A model generated the notes under the pieces. That model saw only the letters and a program-made list of their open reading frames with translations. It was not told the origin of the DNA and searched no databases. From positions 573,017 to 637,016 of the forward strand of contig NZ_KB235937.1 in NCBI RefSeq assembly GCF_000332315.1: a stretch of 64,000 nucleotides of DNA, read 5' to 3'. Positions within the stretch are counted from its first letter, which is position 1, and every line of letters begins with the position of its first letter. Positions 25,642 through 35,469 of this stretch are shown in pieces. This stretch comes from Prochlorothrix hollandica PCC 9006 = CALU 1027. Lineage in GTDB: Bacteria; Cyanobacteriota; Cyanobacteriia; Prochlorotrichales; Prochlorotrichaceae. The translations under genes were made by a program, and so were the position numbers.

Positions 25642-28554
25642 TCAAACCGTCCCGTAATCCTCCATGGGAGCGCAAGAACAAACCAGATTGCGATCGCCAT
25701 AGGCATTGTCCACCCGACCCACCACTGGCCAGAACTTGAACTGCCGCAACCAGGGCAGAGGATAGGCCGCCTGTTCCCGGCTATAGGGCCGATCCCAGTC
25801 ATCCGCCAGCAGCACCTCCGCCGTGTGGGGGGCGTGCTTCAGGGGATTATTGAGGGGATCGATCTGGCCCTGTTCGATCGCCCGCACCTCCTGACGAATG
25901 GCAATCATGGCATCACAAAAGCGATCCAACTCCTCCTTGGACTCACTCTCCGTCGGCTCCACCATCATCGTCCCCGCCACCGGCCAAGACACCGTCGGAG
26001 CATGGAACCCGTAATCCATCAGCCGCTTCGCCACATCCTCCACCTCAATGCCCGCCGTGCGCTTCAGATCCCGCAAATCCAAAATGCACTCATGGGCCAC
26101 CAAGCCCCCGATCCCCTTATAGAGAATGGGATAGTGGGGAGCCAAACGATGGGCCATGTAATTGGCATTGAGGATCGCCAGTTGGGTCGCCTCCGTTAGG
26201 CCCGCCGCCCCCATCATCTTGATGTACATCCAGGAAATGGGCAGAATACTGGCGCTGCCCCAGGGAGCCGCCGACACCGCCCCAATGGGGTGGGAACCCA
26301 AGGTGTTTTGGTTAGACAGCACCCCATGACCGGGCAGGAACGGAGCTAAATGGGCCGCAACCCCGATCGGTCCCATGCCCGGACCCCCACCGCCATGGGG
26401 AATACAAAAGGTTTTGTGCAAATTCAAGTGGCAGACATCCGCCCCGAAATCCCCTGGGCGACACAGCCCCACCTGGGCATTCATATTGGCCCCATCCATG
26501 TAAACCTGACCCCCGTGGTCATGGATAATTTGGCAAATCGTGCGAATTTCCGCCTCAAACACCCCATGGGTCGAGGGGTAGGTCACCATCAGGGCCGCTA
26601 GGTTCTCCTGGTGCTGTTGGGCCTTCGCCGTCAGATCCGCCAAGTCCACATTGCCCTGGTCATCGCAGCGCACCGGCACCACCGTCATCCCCGCCATCAC
26701 CGCACTGGCCGGGTTCGTGCCATGGGCCGACTGGGGAATCAGACAAACGGTGCGGTGGCCGTCTCCCCGCTGCTGATGGTACTGGCGAATCACCAGTAGC
26801 CCCGCATATTCCCCCTGGGATCCCGCATTGGGCTGGAGAGAGACCGCCGCAAACCCCGTAATATCCTGCAAATCCTGCTCCAATTGCTGAAATAGCACCT
26901 GATAGCCCTGGGTTTGGGAGAGGGGGGCGAAGGGGTGGATTTGCCCAAACTCCGGCCAGGTGATGGGGATCATCTCAGCGGTGGCATTGAGCTTCATGGT
27001 GCAGGAGCCGAGGGGAATCATGGAGGTGTTGAGGGCCAGATCCTTGGCTTCTAGGCGATGGAGATAGCGCAGCATCTCCGTTTCCGAATGGTAGCGATTG
27101 AACACGGGCTGGTGCAGAAAAGCACTGGTGCGACGGAAGCCCGGAGCCACCTGCACATCAGCCTGGGCCAACAGATCCCCCAGACTCACCGGTAGGGTTC
27201 CGCCCTGGGCAAAACAGAGGAGTAATTGCTCTAGATCCGCCACTGTGGTGGTTTCATCCAGGGTAATCCCCAGGGTTTGGCCATCGATGTAGCGCAGGTT
27301 CAGACCCTGATCAGCGGCAGCTTGCCAGAGACTGCCAGCCCGATCGCTCACCACCTTCAAGGTATCAAAGCAATGGCTAGCATCGGTGTCATAGCCCAGA
27401 TGTTGCAGCCCCGCCGCCAAGGCGGTAGTACACTGGCGCACCCGATGGGCGATCGCCTTCAGCCCGTCCGGCCCGTGGTACACCCCATACATGGAGGCAA
27501 TCACCGCCAATAGGACTTGGGCGGTGCAAATATTACTGGTGGCCTTGTCTCGGCGGATATGTTGCTCGCGGGTTTGCAGGGCCAAGCGCAAGGCTGGGTT
27601 ACCATTGGCATCCTTCGACAGCCCCACAATGCGACCGGGCATCTTGCGCTGGTAAGCGGTGCTGGTGGCAAAATAGGCGGCATGGGGTCCCCCATAGCCC
27701 AGGGGCACGCCGAAGCGCTGGGTATTACCGATGGCGATATCTGCCCCCAGTTCCCCCGGCGGAGTCAGCAACACCAGGCTCAACAGGTCCGCCACCAGGG
27801 TCACCAGTCCCCCCTGCTGCTGCACCTGGGCAATGAAGGGCCGGTAATCGTAGAGGGTGCCATCACTGGCAGGATAGGCCAGCAGTGCCCCGAAAATGGG
27901 AGCCTGGGGCACAAAGGTCTGATGATCCCCCACAATCACCTCAATGCCCAAGGGTTGGGCACGGGTTTGCACCACCTCGATCGTCTGGGGGTGGCAATCC
28001 TGGGACACAAAAAACCGCTGGGATTTGGCCTTGGCGGCTCCGTAGCTGAGGGCCATGGCTTCGGCGGCGGCGGTGGCTTCATCCAATAGGGAGGCATTGG
28101 CCATGGCCAACCCCGTCAAGTCAGTGACTAGGGTTTGGAAGTTCAGCAGGGCTTCCAGGCGACCCTGGGCAATTTCGGCCTGATAAGGGGTATAGGCGGT
28201 ATACCAACCGGGATTTTCGAGAATATTGCGCAAAATCACAGGGGGCGTGATGCAGGGGGCATAGCCCATGCCGATGTAGGAGTGACAAACTTGGTTCTGC
28301 TGGGCGATCGCCTTAAGCTGGGCCAATGCCTCCGCCTCCGATAACCCCTCCCCCAACGGCAACGGTTGTTGCAAACGAATCGCCTGGGGCACCGCCATCT
28401 CCACCAGGGCATCTAAGGTTTTGTAACCCAACTGATCCAACATTTGGGCTATGGCATCGGAACCAGACCCCAGGTGACGCTGGGCAAAGGTCTTGACTTC
28501 CAGCAGGGCGGGAGGAGATTGGGTGCTTTGGGGTTGGGGGGAAAAGGTTGTCAT
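25642..28554 (-). CDS. gcvP: Glycine dehydrogenase (decarboxylating), P-protein
   Basis: About 970 residues from the ATG at 28554; an ATG nine codons upstream (28581) is also possible. It is the PLP-dependent P-protein of the glycine cleavage system, releasing CO2 from glycine and transferring the aminomethyl group to the H-protein lipoyl arm; it serves photorespiration in cyanobacteria. The N-terminal half has [21 protein letters not shown] and [10 protein letters not shown]. The C-terminal half has [15 protein letters not shown] and the PLP-lysine motif [20 protein letters not shown]. It is full-length, with no other gcv gene adjacent. Confidence 0.97.
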   Translation of the reverse strand: MTTFSPQPQSTQSPPALLEVKTFAQRHLGSGSDAIAQMLDQLGYKTLDALVEMAVPQAIRLQQPLPLGEGLSEAEALAQLKAIAQQNQVCHSYIGMGYAPCITPPVILRNILENPGWYTAYTPYQAEIAQGRLEALLNFQTLVTDLTGLAMANASLLDEATAAAEAMALSYGAAKAKSQRFFVSQDCHPQTIEVVQTRAQPLGIEVIVGDHQTFVPQAPIFGALLAYPASDGTLYDYRPFIAQVQQQGGLVTLVADLLSLVLLTPPGELGADIAIGNTQRFGVPLGYGGPHAAYFATSTAYQRKMPGRIVGLSKDANGNPALRLALQTREQHIRRDKATSNICTAQVLLAVIASMYGVYHGPDGLKAIAHRVRQCTTALAAGLQHLGYDTDASHCFDTLKVVSDRAGSLWQAAADQGLNLRYIDGQTLGITLDETTTVADLEQLLLCFAQGGTLPVSLGDLLAQADVQVAPGFRRTSAFLHQPVFNRYHSETEMLRYLHRLEAKDLALNTSMIPLGSCTMKLNATAEMIPITWPEFGQIHPFAPLSQTQGYQVLFQQLEQDLQDITGFAAVSLQPNAGSQGEYAGLLVIRQYHQQRGDGHRTVCLIPQSAHGTNPASAVMAGMTVVPVRCDDQGNVDLADLTAKAQQHQENLAALMVTYPSTHGVFEAEIRTICQIIHDHGGQVYMDGANMNAQVGLCRPGDFGADVCHLNLHKTFCIPHGGGGPGMGPIGVAAHLAPFLPGHGVLSNQNTLGSHPIGAVSAAPWGSASILPISWMYIKMMGAAGLTEATQLAILNANYMAHRLAPHYPILYKGIGGLVAHECILDLRDLKRTAGIEVEDVAKRLMDYGFHAPTVSWPVAGTMMVEPTESESKEELDRFCDAMIAIRQEVRAIEQGQIDPLNNPLKHAPHTAEVLLADDWDRPYSREQAAYPLPWLRQFKFWPVVGRVDNAYGDRNLVCSCAPMEDYGTV

Positions 28555-28620
28555 GGGGCTAATTGAGGAGCAGAACGACAAGGAGGACGGACGGGGGAGC
28601 GAGAAGAACAGAGATCAGGC

Positions 28621-28678
28621 AAGCGTAAATCAGCAAACGTAAATCAGCAAACGTAAATCGGCAAACGTAAATCGGCAC
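28621..28678. repeat. 14-bp tandem repeat GCAAACGTAAATCG
   Basis: About four units of CAGCAAACGTAAAT / CGGCAAACGTAAAT lie 40-120 bp upstream of gcvP, within its leader or promoter region. No glycine-riboswitch-like sequence was recognised. Confidence 0.88.
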
Positions 28679-28736
28679 AAGAGGCGTAAAACGGTAGTGT
28701 TAGGGCTACCCCTTACAGCACCCTAGACCGGTTTGC

Positions 28737-28839
28737 TACAGCAACCCTAAATCAGTTGTAGGCATCTCGATGGCTAAAACCCTTGGTGTGGTGTGCCCCC
28801 TCCGGGGGCACACCACACGACCCATTTAGGACTGCTGTA
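28737..28839 (+). mobile_element. MITE family 1, copy f
   Basis: 103-bp copy, forward orientation, with the fully symmetric internal stem GTGTGGTGTGCCCCC/GGGGGCACACCACAC. Confidence 0.93.
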
Positions 28840-28910
28840 TAAGTTATGTGAACTTAAGTTTCGATTGTATCGATATTCAGGGACTGGGGGATAGAAGTTG
28901 GCGATCGCGG

Positions 28911-29012
28911 CCCACAACATCCCCCACAACATCCCCCACAACATCCCCCACAACATCCCCCACAACAAGCAGTACAAACCCAGGCAGTACAAACCCAGGC
29001 AGTACAAACCCT
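28911..29012. repeat. Two adjacent tandem repeat arrays
   Basis: About five units of the 12-mer CCCACAACATCC (28911-28966) run directly into three units of the 15-mer AGGCAGTACAAACCC (28968-29012). There are no unique spacers, so this is not a CRISPR. Confidence 0.92.
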
Positions 29013-29031
29013 AGGAGACTGATGCCTCAAC

Positions 29032-29058
29032 AAAAAACGGGGAGCTGAAGCTCCCCGT
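29032..29058 (-). terminator. Rho-independent terminator of the LysM/M23 gene
   Basis: On the minus strand, stem ACGGGGAGCT..AGCTCCCCGT (10 bp, tight loop) is followed by TTTTTT. It lies 140 bp after the stop of the LysM/M23 gene. Confidence 0.75.
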
Positions 29059-29198
29059 TCGCGATCGAGAATGAATTGAAAATCAAGAGTCAACCCGTCA
29101 AGACCTTGATGCTACCCTCGCGGGTCATGAACCCAGCAGCAACATCAGCCTGGATTGGGTTTGGGCTAGAGGCGAGTTTCCCCCCCAGCCCAGCCACC

Positions 29199-31865
29199 TT
29201 AGCGAGGCATATAGGCCATGGGATTCACAGCCCCTTGACCCGACGGGTGGATTTCAAAGTGAAGATGGGGACCGGTGCTATAACCAGTGCTTCCCATTTC
29301 CGCCACCTGTTGACCCTGTTGCACCCGTTGGCCTTCCCGCACCAACACGCGGTTGTTGTGGGCATAGAGGCTGACACTGCCATCGGGGTGACGAATTTCC
29401 ACCAGGTTGCCATAGCCACCGGAGTTCCAACCCGCATAGGTCACCACACCGCTAGCAGCAGCCACAATGGGGGTACCCACGGGGGCAGCAATGTCAATCC
29501 CTTTGTGCATCCGGCCCCAGCGCCAGCCGAAACCAGAGGTCAAAGTACCCTGGGCAGGCCAGATATAACCCTGGGACACACCGTTAGGCAGGAACGGATC
29601 CGAAGACATGGGGGGCAACTGGGGCGACACCTGCTGACCCAAGAGGGACTGCACCAAAGGCTCATAGCTTTCTGAACCCAGGGGAGCCGCTGCCAGGAGT
29701 TGCTCCTGAGGACTAGCGATCGTCGCCCCAGGGTTAGGAACCACCGACTCCACCGGATCAAAGACACTGACCCCAGGATTAACCCCAGGGTTCAGGGGGG
29801 CGGGAGTGGTGCGGAATTCGGGATTGACCCGCTCATTCACGGATAGAAGCGCGACCTCTGCGGGAGCAGTCACCGCTGGAGCAGCCACCGCCACGGGAGC
29901 CACCGGCGCAGCCACCACGGGAGCCGATCCTACGGCCAGGGGAGCAGGACTAACCCCAAGGGTTGTTGCTGCCACCGGCGCTGCGGGGGAAACTGCCACG
30001 GAAGTTGGGGCAGTGGTGGTCGCCGACCCACTGCGATACTTGCTTTGGAGATTATGAACCTCCGCCAGCAGCCCCTGGATATGGGGACTGAGACCGGGCT
30101 GAGGGCGATCGGGCATCACCCCCGAAGGAACCCCATAACCACCATCCAAGCCCAAGCTAGCGGCGGCCACGGTGGTTGAGGCTACGGCTGCTGAGGCTAC
30201 GGTGGCCACAGGGGCACTCCCCAGGGCATTGCCTTGGGAAGGGGCAGACGCAACGACACCTGGAGCAGTGGCAACCACAGGAATCGACAACCGCTGACTG
30301 ACAAAAATCAAGTTGGGGTTGCTGATGCCATTATGCTGAGCCAGCGCCTGGGGCGAAATACCGTTGCGGCGGGCAATGGACGACAAGGTATCCCCCAATT
30401 GCACCGAGTAAGACCCCCCTAGGTTAGGAGACCTTAAGTCAGGATTACGAGTAGCAAGACCAGCGTCCCCAGGGGAAACCGAAGCCACCACCGTAGGACT
30501 AGAGGGGTTGGGTAAGTTGGTGCCTGGAAAACCAACCACCGGTAGGGATGGCTCCAGAGAGGACACCGCAGGAGTGCTAATACCGGGCACATTGACCACG
30601 GGCAGTTCTACGGTGGCAGGGGCGGGCTGGGGTAAACCCAAAGGAGGCAGTGCCGCAGTCTCTAGCTCTGGGGTAGCAGCGGTAAAGGAATCTGCCCGAA
30701 AAATGGAACCATTGACCTGGCCCGATTCTAGGGCAACGGTTTGCTGGTTCGGTGCACCATTGAAGTTCACGACCGGGGCAGAGGAACCACTGGGGTTAGC
30801 CCGGGGAATGCCAATAAGCTGGTTGACAACGAGAAGATTAGGATTTTGGAGGTTGTTAACTTCCACCAAAGCCGTGCGCGATACGGCATTTTCCCGAGCG
30901 ATCTTGTCAAGGGTGTCCCCAGGCTGAACCCGGTAGGGCACTAGATCCGACAGTTCCCAACGGGGTTGAGCAGGGGCAACAGCCACTAGGGACTCGGAGC
31001 CTAGGTTGACGCTATCGACGCTGCTAGAGATAGCTGTATTTTTAGGACTAGCATCTGCCTTTAGAGTTTCTAAATCACCCTTAAGGAGAGTTTGTTCCGT
31101 GGGCAGTGGACCAAAAGCCACAGGGCTAACACTGCTGGACTCCGCTGCCGTCGGCAGACCCACCAAAGGTACATCGGCAAAGTCCTGAACCTCATCAGCG
31201 GCAAAGCTCAGGAGATCGGGAACACGAAGAATTTGACCCGCTCTCAGGGTGCTGTCTAGGGATAGGTAGTTGGCCGTAGCCAACGACTGGGGGCTAACGC
31301 TGTAACGCTCGGCAATGTTATCCCAGGTTTCCCCAGCGATCACCACATGGGTTAACAACCCCTCGGAACTGAGCAAGTCAGCATCAGGGGCTGTCGCTTC
31401 TGCGGCATCGGTTTCTACGGAGAAAGAGGCTGCGATCGGTTCAACACTCTGGACACCGAGGAGCGTCGAGTCTGCATTGGTAGGCTCGGCATCATCCTGG
31501 GCAAAGCGCTGCAGGGGTTCCGTAGCAGTAGCGTCATCGGCAGCTAGGGCGCTTTTGGTATTCCAAAAGAGGGACAAATCGGCGGCACCTACGGAGAGGG
31601 CGGCCAGACCAACCATAGCGGCGGATGTGCGGGCACGACGGTTACGGCCCTGAGCCGCAATGCTCAACAGGGCATCTGGCGCGATAGCCATGACAGATTC
31701 ATGACTATTGGGCTTAACAACAGACTCTGCCGTAGCCATGGGAAAAGAGACAGCCTCTGGCGTTGAAGTACCGTAACGCTCTACAGCAGAGGAATCTTTG
31801 AAGGTATCACGGCCTGAACCCATGGGTTGCAAAGGCTGTATTTTATGCGGAAATCCTCGTTTCAA
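29199..31865 (-). CDS. LysM-domain M23 peptidase (cell-wall hydrolase)
   Basis: 888 residues starting with TTG at 31865, chosen because a perfect AGGAGG (31873-31878) stands 7 nt before it; the next ATG (MGSG..) lacks this. Order: N-terminal region with a hydrophobic segment (about 83-100), three LysM domains (about 172-220, VVIAGETWDNIAERYSVS; about 315-360, YRVQPGDTLDKIAREN; about 490-535, YSVQLGDTLSSIARRNG), a long Ala/Pro/Val-rich linker, and a C-terminal M23 domain (about 765-885) with all zinc and catalytic motifs: HKGIDIAAP, HLHFE. It cleaves peptidoglycan cross-links. A probable c-di-AMP riboswitch lies in its leader. Confidence 0.94.
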   Translation of the reverse strand: MKRGFPHKIQPLQPMGSGRDTFKDSSAVERYGTSTPEAVSFPMATAESVVKPNSHESVMAIAPDALLSIAAQGRNRRARTSAAMVGLAALSVGAADLSLFWNTKSALAADDATATEPLQRFAQDDAEPTNADSTLLGVQSVEPIAASFSVETDAAEATAPDADLLSSEGLLTHVVIAGETWDNIAERYSVSPQSLATANYLSLDSTLRAGQILRVPDLLSFAADEVQDFADVPLVGLPTAAESSSVSPVAFGPLPTEQTLLKGDLETLKADASPKNTAISSSVDSVNLGSESLVAVAPAQPRWELSDLVPYRVQPGDTLDKIARENAVSRTALVEVNNLQNPNLLVVNQLIGIPRANPSGSSAPVVNFNGAPNQQTVALESGQVNGSIFRADSFTAATPELETAALPPLGLPQPAPATVELPVVNVPGISTPAVSSLEPSLPVVGFPGTNLPNPSSPTVVASVSPGDAGLATRNPDLRSPNLGGSYSVQLGDTLSSIARRNGISPQALAQHNGISNPNLIFVSQRLSIPVVATAPGVVASAPSQGNALGSAPVATVASAAVASTTVAAASLGLDGGYGVPSGVMPDRPQPGLSPHIQGLLAEVHNLQSKYRSGSATTTAPTSVAVSPAAPVAATTLGVSPAPLAVGSAPVVAAPVAPVAVAAPAVTAPAEVALLSVNERVNPEFRTTPAPLNPGVNPGVSVFDPVESVVPNPGATIASPQEQLLAAAPLGSESYEPLVQSLLGQQVSPQLPPMSSDPFLPNGVSQGYIWPAQGTLTSGFGWRWGRMHKGIDIAAPVGTPIVAAASGVVTYAGWNSGGYGNLVEIRHPDGSVSLYAHNNRVLVREGQRVQQGQQVAEMGSTGYSTGPHLHFEIHPSGQGAVNPMAYMPR

Positions 31866-31989
31866 GAAACGACCTCCTGGTGACCAGTACTCAACTGTCC
31901 TTGTAGTCCACTCCTCAAGACCTGATCGATTGGCCGGGTTCCTATGCCTTGTGGGGGCAAGGGCAGGCTTCTTCAGATAGGTTTTGTGG

Positions 31990-32190
31990 AGAGTTGTGAA
32001 TATACCTAGGCAAGGTTAGCTTGGTTTCTGTGATAAAACAAGCCTGCCCAATGGGTGGGGGACCCTTCCCGATCCCCCTCAGCTTATGGTCCCAATCCAC
32101 AGGTTCACCCTGTATACCAGACGAGGGGGATATCCTCCCAGATGCTGGCAAACCCTGGAATAAGCAAAGTCTGGCAAGGGGTCCAACGCC
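31990..32190 (-). ncRNA. Probable c-di-AMP riboswitch (ydaO-yuaA type)
   Basis: On the minus strand the leader contains CAGGGTGAACCTG, then GGGAAGGGTCCCCCACCC, GGGCAGGCTTG and ACCAAGCTAACCTTGCCTAGG. The GGGTGAA, GGGGGACCC-like and AGCTAAC-CT.G elements, in this order and about 125-190 nt before the start of a LysM/M23 hydrolase gene, are the features of ydaO-yuaA riboswitches, which are known to control cell-wall hydrolases in cyanobacteria. The 5' boundary is uncertain and may reach about 32270. The assignment is by eye, not by covariance search. Confidence 0.6.
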
Positions 32191-32199
32191 TTGGTATGG

Positions 32200-33006
32200 A
32201 ACGAACTGGGGAAATCCTTATGCCCTAGAAAAACAGCAGACGTTTCCCCTTTCCGACACCGTTAGAACTATCAGGATGATGCAATTCTAATGCGGTGCTA
32301 GGGATGGATAGATGTATCCCCGGTAACCTTTTGGCACACTGAACTAAGTTTATAGGAATCTCTTATCAGTTCTTTACAAGTTCTGGATCTGGCCTGGGAG
32401 GAGTTCAAAAAGGGGTAAAGAGACCGTTATCCTGGTCACGGAGGAGGGATAGACCGTAATCATAGTATTTCTAGGTTTACAGCGATCGCTGCCATAGAAA
32501 AACCACCCTAAAGACTAGTTTTCCTAAATTTAAGGGGGACAGGACTGCTAGGATTTCCCCAAGATGAGACGCAATTCTGAGGGCTAGAAATGTCTGCTGC
32601 TGCTAACCATCCTCCGGGCTGGTGGCACCTCTACCCCACTGGCCTAGGGAGCGCAGCCTACCTAGGGTTAGTCCAAGGCTGGCCCAGGGGACTCGCCAGC
32701 CATACAGCCAGGGCGATCCCATAGCCAGTCCTGCAAACTGAGGCTACATCACTCGATAGCCTTTAAGTGTTCAAACAAGGTCAGCACCTATTATCGGGGC
32801 AACTGAGGAGGCTAGATTACCGTTAGGTCTACGCCTTAGGTCTACGCCTGGGTATCAACTTCAGCCGGGACAGTAGGGCACGCCGCGCTCCACTGTCCCA
32901 TTAATCTTGTCCCGCTTTCAGCGGGAACCCCTACACCTTATATCTCCTACACCTTATATATAGAGAATATATAGAGACAGAATAATATAGAGACAGAATA
33001 GATAGA
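32200..33006. other. Intergenic region upstream of the M23 leader
   Basis: No convincing gene. Tandem GGTCTACGCCT duplicates lie near 32826. A hairpin GGGACAGT/ACTGTCCC (about 32868-32902) is followed by a second, CCCGCT-TTC-AGCGGG (about 32911). The sequence GGTATCAACTTCAGCCGGGACAGT near 32853 recurs, with one change, near 35430. An AT-rich microsatellite of TATATAGAGA / AGAGACAGAATA units fills 32940-33006. The M23 promoter should lie somewhere right of 32270. Confidence 0.5.
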
Positions 33007-33109
33007 TACAGCAACCCTAAATCAGTTGTAAGGATCTCGACGGCTGAAACCCTTGGTGTGGTGTACCCCCTCCGGGGGCACACCACACGACCCATTTAGG
33101 ACTGCTGTA
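33007..33109 (+). mobile_element. MITE family 1, copy g
   Basis: 103-bp copy, forward orientation, TACAGCAACCCTAAATCAG...CATTTAGGACTGCTGTA, 39 bp past the trmL stop. Confidence 0.93.
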
Positions 33110-33147
33110 TAGGCCAGCTTATCGGTCAGACCCGCCACCTAGGAATC

Positions 33148-33639
33148 CTAGGCATCAGAACGACGGGGGGGACGGGGAAAATTCAGCAAATCCAACTGGC
33201 GGCGGGCTTCAAAGAGACCCAGGGCCGCACTCACGGAAAGATTGAGGCTGCGCACATGGCTATGGCTGATGGGGATATAAACCGTGGCATCACAGACGGC
33301 TAAGACTGAGGGGGGCAAGCCCTCCGTCTCACGACCGAAGAGAAGCAAATCTGGGGGCGCAAAGTTGAACTCTAGATAACTGTGTTGTCCTTGGGTAGTG
33401 AAGCCAATCAAGCGGCCTCCCTGCTGTTGGTGGTGCGTCTGGAAGTCGGCCCAGGTGCCATGGCAGTGCAAATCCACATGGGGCCAGTAGTCCAGTCCGG
33501 CCCGCTTCAGGTAGCGATCGCTCAGCTCAAACCCCAAGGGACCGACCAAATGGAGAGGGGTTTGGGTGGCGGCACAGGTGCGGGCGATATTGCCCGTATT
33601 GGGGGGAATGAGGGGCTGGACGAGGACGACACTTACCAT
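33148..33639 (-). CDS. trmL: tRNA (cytidine(34)-2'-O)-methyltransferase
   Basis: 163 residues from the ATG at 33639 (MVSVVLVQPLIPPNTGNIAR); 21 upstream codons are excluded as non-homologous. SPOUT-fold knot motifs are present: PLIPPNTGNIARTCAA, LLFGRETEGLP and YIPISHSHVRSLNLSVSAAL. TrmL methylates the wobble position of tRNA-Leu isoacceptors using S-adenosylmethionine. Single gene with MITE copy g just downstream. Confidence 0.93.
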   Translation of the reverse strand: MVSVVLVQPLIPPNTGNIARTCAATQTPLHLVGPLGFELSDRYLKRAGLDYWPHVDLHCHGTWADFQTHHQQQGGRLIGFTTQGQHSYLEFNFAPPDLLLFGRETEGLPPSVLAVCDATVYIPISHSHVRSLNLSVSAALGLFEARRQLDLLNFPRPPRRSDA

Positions 33640-33958
33640 AGTTCTAATGTTCTTAACAATGCCCGATCGTAGGCCAGCATAGCCCAGAACCTGGCACCCC
33701 ATGGGTCGGATTGATAGATTTTGCTAATGAATAGCTGCGGACTAATCCCCGGCATTGATTAAACATTCTGATCAATGCCATAACCCAACCCTAAGAACCA
33801 ACAAGAATGCGTCATTTATGGCTTAACAGGGCGTTAGACAGCCCATTTTCGTGATTCATAATCTGCTAGTACCCGTCTGCTACTGCCCACCCTCTGCTCA
33901 TGCCAGCACGATCGCCCTCACCCACCCCAGCGATCGATCCGCTCGACAGCCGTGGCAC

Positions 33959-34522
33959 CTAGGGCAAGGGTTCGCCCCATTGCCTGAGATCCAAGGCATG
34001 ACCCCCGGCCACCAGATAGACCCGCTGGGCGAGTCCCCCCAGGGAGCGGATCAGGCCACCGAGGCGATCGCGAAACAGACCTCCGATCGCCGTGGGCGGC
34101 ACCACCCCCCAGCCCGTTTCTTCCCCCACCACAATGCAAGCCCCCTGGGTCAGCCGCAACTGGTGTCCCAGATCCGTGGCAAGGGATTGCCATTGGGACG
34201 GGGTGTGATCCAGATGGTTCGCGACCCAGGTGCCCAGGGAGTCGATTAAGAGGCAGTCTTGCCCCGTGGCAGCTTGCAAAACCGTGGCCAGATCCTGGGG
34301 AACTTCCAAGGTGCGCCAGGTGGGGGGGCGACGCTGGCGGTGTTGCTCCAAGCGCTGACACCAGGCCGCATCCTGGGGATCCCGCTGGGCAGTGGCCACA
34401 TAGGTAATCTGTAACCCGGTTTGGGCGGCTTGGTGGGCCAGGTGTTCAGCCCATTCGCTTTTACCCGATCGGGCGGGTCCAGTGATCAAGGTCAGGGTTG
34501 GGCAGGGAGCAGGGGCAATCAT
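33959..34522 (-). CDS. cobU: Adenosylcobinamide kinase/adenosylcobinamide-phosphate guanylyltransferase
   Basis: 187 residues. The P-loop GPARSGKSEWAEHLA, YVATAQ..D (guanylate-binding region), RRPPTWRTLEVP and LLIDSLGTWVANHLD are the CobU/CobP motifs. The enzyme phosphorylates adenosylcobinamide and then transfers GMP in the nucleotide-loop stage of cobalamin synthesis or salvage. It is alone here, with no other cob gene and no cobalamin riboswitch recognised. The 320 bp to trmL (33640-33958) hold no further gene. Confidence 0.93.
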   Translation of the reverse strand: MIAPAPCPTLTLITGPARSGKSEWAEHLAHQAAQTGLQITYVATAQRDPQDAAWCQRLEQHRQRRPPTWRTLEVPQDLATVLQAATGQDCLLIDSLGTWVANHLDHTPSQWQSLATDLGHQLRLTQGACIVVGEETGWGVVPPTAIGGLFRDRLGGLIRSLGGLAQRVYLVAGGHALDLRQWGEPLP

Positions 34523-34563
34523 GGGGGTTAGGCAGCTTGAGGAACGGGTTGTAGGGAGCGCTG

Positions 34564-34601
34564 AAGGGAACGCTTAAGGGAACGCTTAAGGGAACGCTTT
34601 A
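34564..34601. repeat. 12-bp tandem repeat AAGGGAACGCTT x3
   Basis: Three consecutive self-complementary-like units immediately upstream of cobU. Confidence 0.88.
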
Positions 34602-34718
34602 CGGGATCCACCCTAGGCTAGGCCATAGAAAAAGTGGTGAGTAAATATGCTCAGAGAGGGGAAAGGTGCGCTATGGTAAGACAAATATTACGAACTATTA
34701 AGCTAAAAGCTACGCAAC

Positions 34719-34821
34719 TACAGCAACCCTAAATCAGTTGTAGGCATCTCGATGGCTGAAACCCTTGGTATGGTGTGCCCCCTCCGGGGGCACACCACAC
34801 GACCCATTTAGGACTGCTGTA
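34719..34821 (+). mobile_element. MITE family 1, copy h
   Basis: 103-bp copy, forward orientation, 37 bp left of the IS200/IS605-like remnant. Confidence 0.93.
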
Positions 34822-34857
34822 ACCTCGCCGAAACTTTCACCCACCCGGTATCAAAAA

Positions 34858-35220
34858 ATTGGGTCTAAAACCCCGTCCTTTTAGGACGGCTTTGGTATAA
34901 TGGATTTAGTGGCAGGGTAATCAACCACTGAAAAAACCCTATTGCTACCTAACACGTAGACGCTGCACCTTGACAACTGAATCTATAGGGTTCTACTTCG
35001 TAGTTCTAGTATTACCTGGAAGTAGGTAAAAGATTCATAGGTACTAGACGAACAGCACTAAACGGCAAACAAATTTTGCACTTTGTGCAACTATGGTCGG
35101 GCAGACCAAAAGTTAACGCTTGGGGAGAGAACCACCTCTGGCCTAGATACCGCGAGGGGTCTAGGCTAAGTGGACTCGTTGAACCAAGAATCCTCATGCC
35201 TTTAGGCTGAGGAGTGTCAA
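34858..35220 (+). mobile_element. IS200/IS605-like remnant without transposase, with omegaRNA-like right end
   Basis: The left part has a perfect hairpin CCGTCCTTTTAGGACGG (34873-34889) followed by TTTGGTATAATGG. The right part has GGGCAGACCAAAAGTTAACG, GGGGAGAGAACCACCTCTGG and the hairpin CCTCATGCCTTTAGGCTGAGG-like stem (35192-35212) ending GGAGTGTCAA. I recognise these as ends of cyanobacterial IS200/IS605-group elements, where the right end overlaps the tnpB 3' region and specifies the guide (omega/re) RNA. No tnpA or tnpB reading frame is present. A HEARO/IscB-type RNA is an alternative. Confidence 0.5.
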
Positions 35221-35235
35221 GGCGTATACCCTGCA

Positions 35236-35337
35236 TACAGCAATCCTAAATCAGTTGTAAGGTCTCAATGGCTGAAACCCTTGGTGTGGTGTGCCCCCTC
35301 CGGGGGCACACCACACGACCCATTTACGACTGCTGTA
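35236..35337 (+). mobile_element. MITE family 1, copy i
   Basis: 102-bp copy, forward orientation, 15 bp right of the IS200/IS605-like remnant; copies h and i therefore flank it in the same orientation. Confidence 0.92.
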
Positions 35338-35469
35338 GCATTCTGCAATTGATGATGATCTGGCCCATGTCTCAGGCTACAAAACGCCGCCCCTCGATCA
35401 TTTCATGTCCCTACTGTGGCAGTTAAGCACGGTATCAACTTGAGCCGGGACAGTGGTGTGGGGTTCTGG

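Noticed and set aside
28911..29012. Possible CRISPR
   Set aside because: Units are directly contiguous without unique spacers; a simple tandem repeat.
32589..32720. Small ORF starting MSAAANHPPGWW in the region upstream of the M23 leader
   Set aside because: No ribosome binding site or recognisable family; composition alone is not enough.
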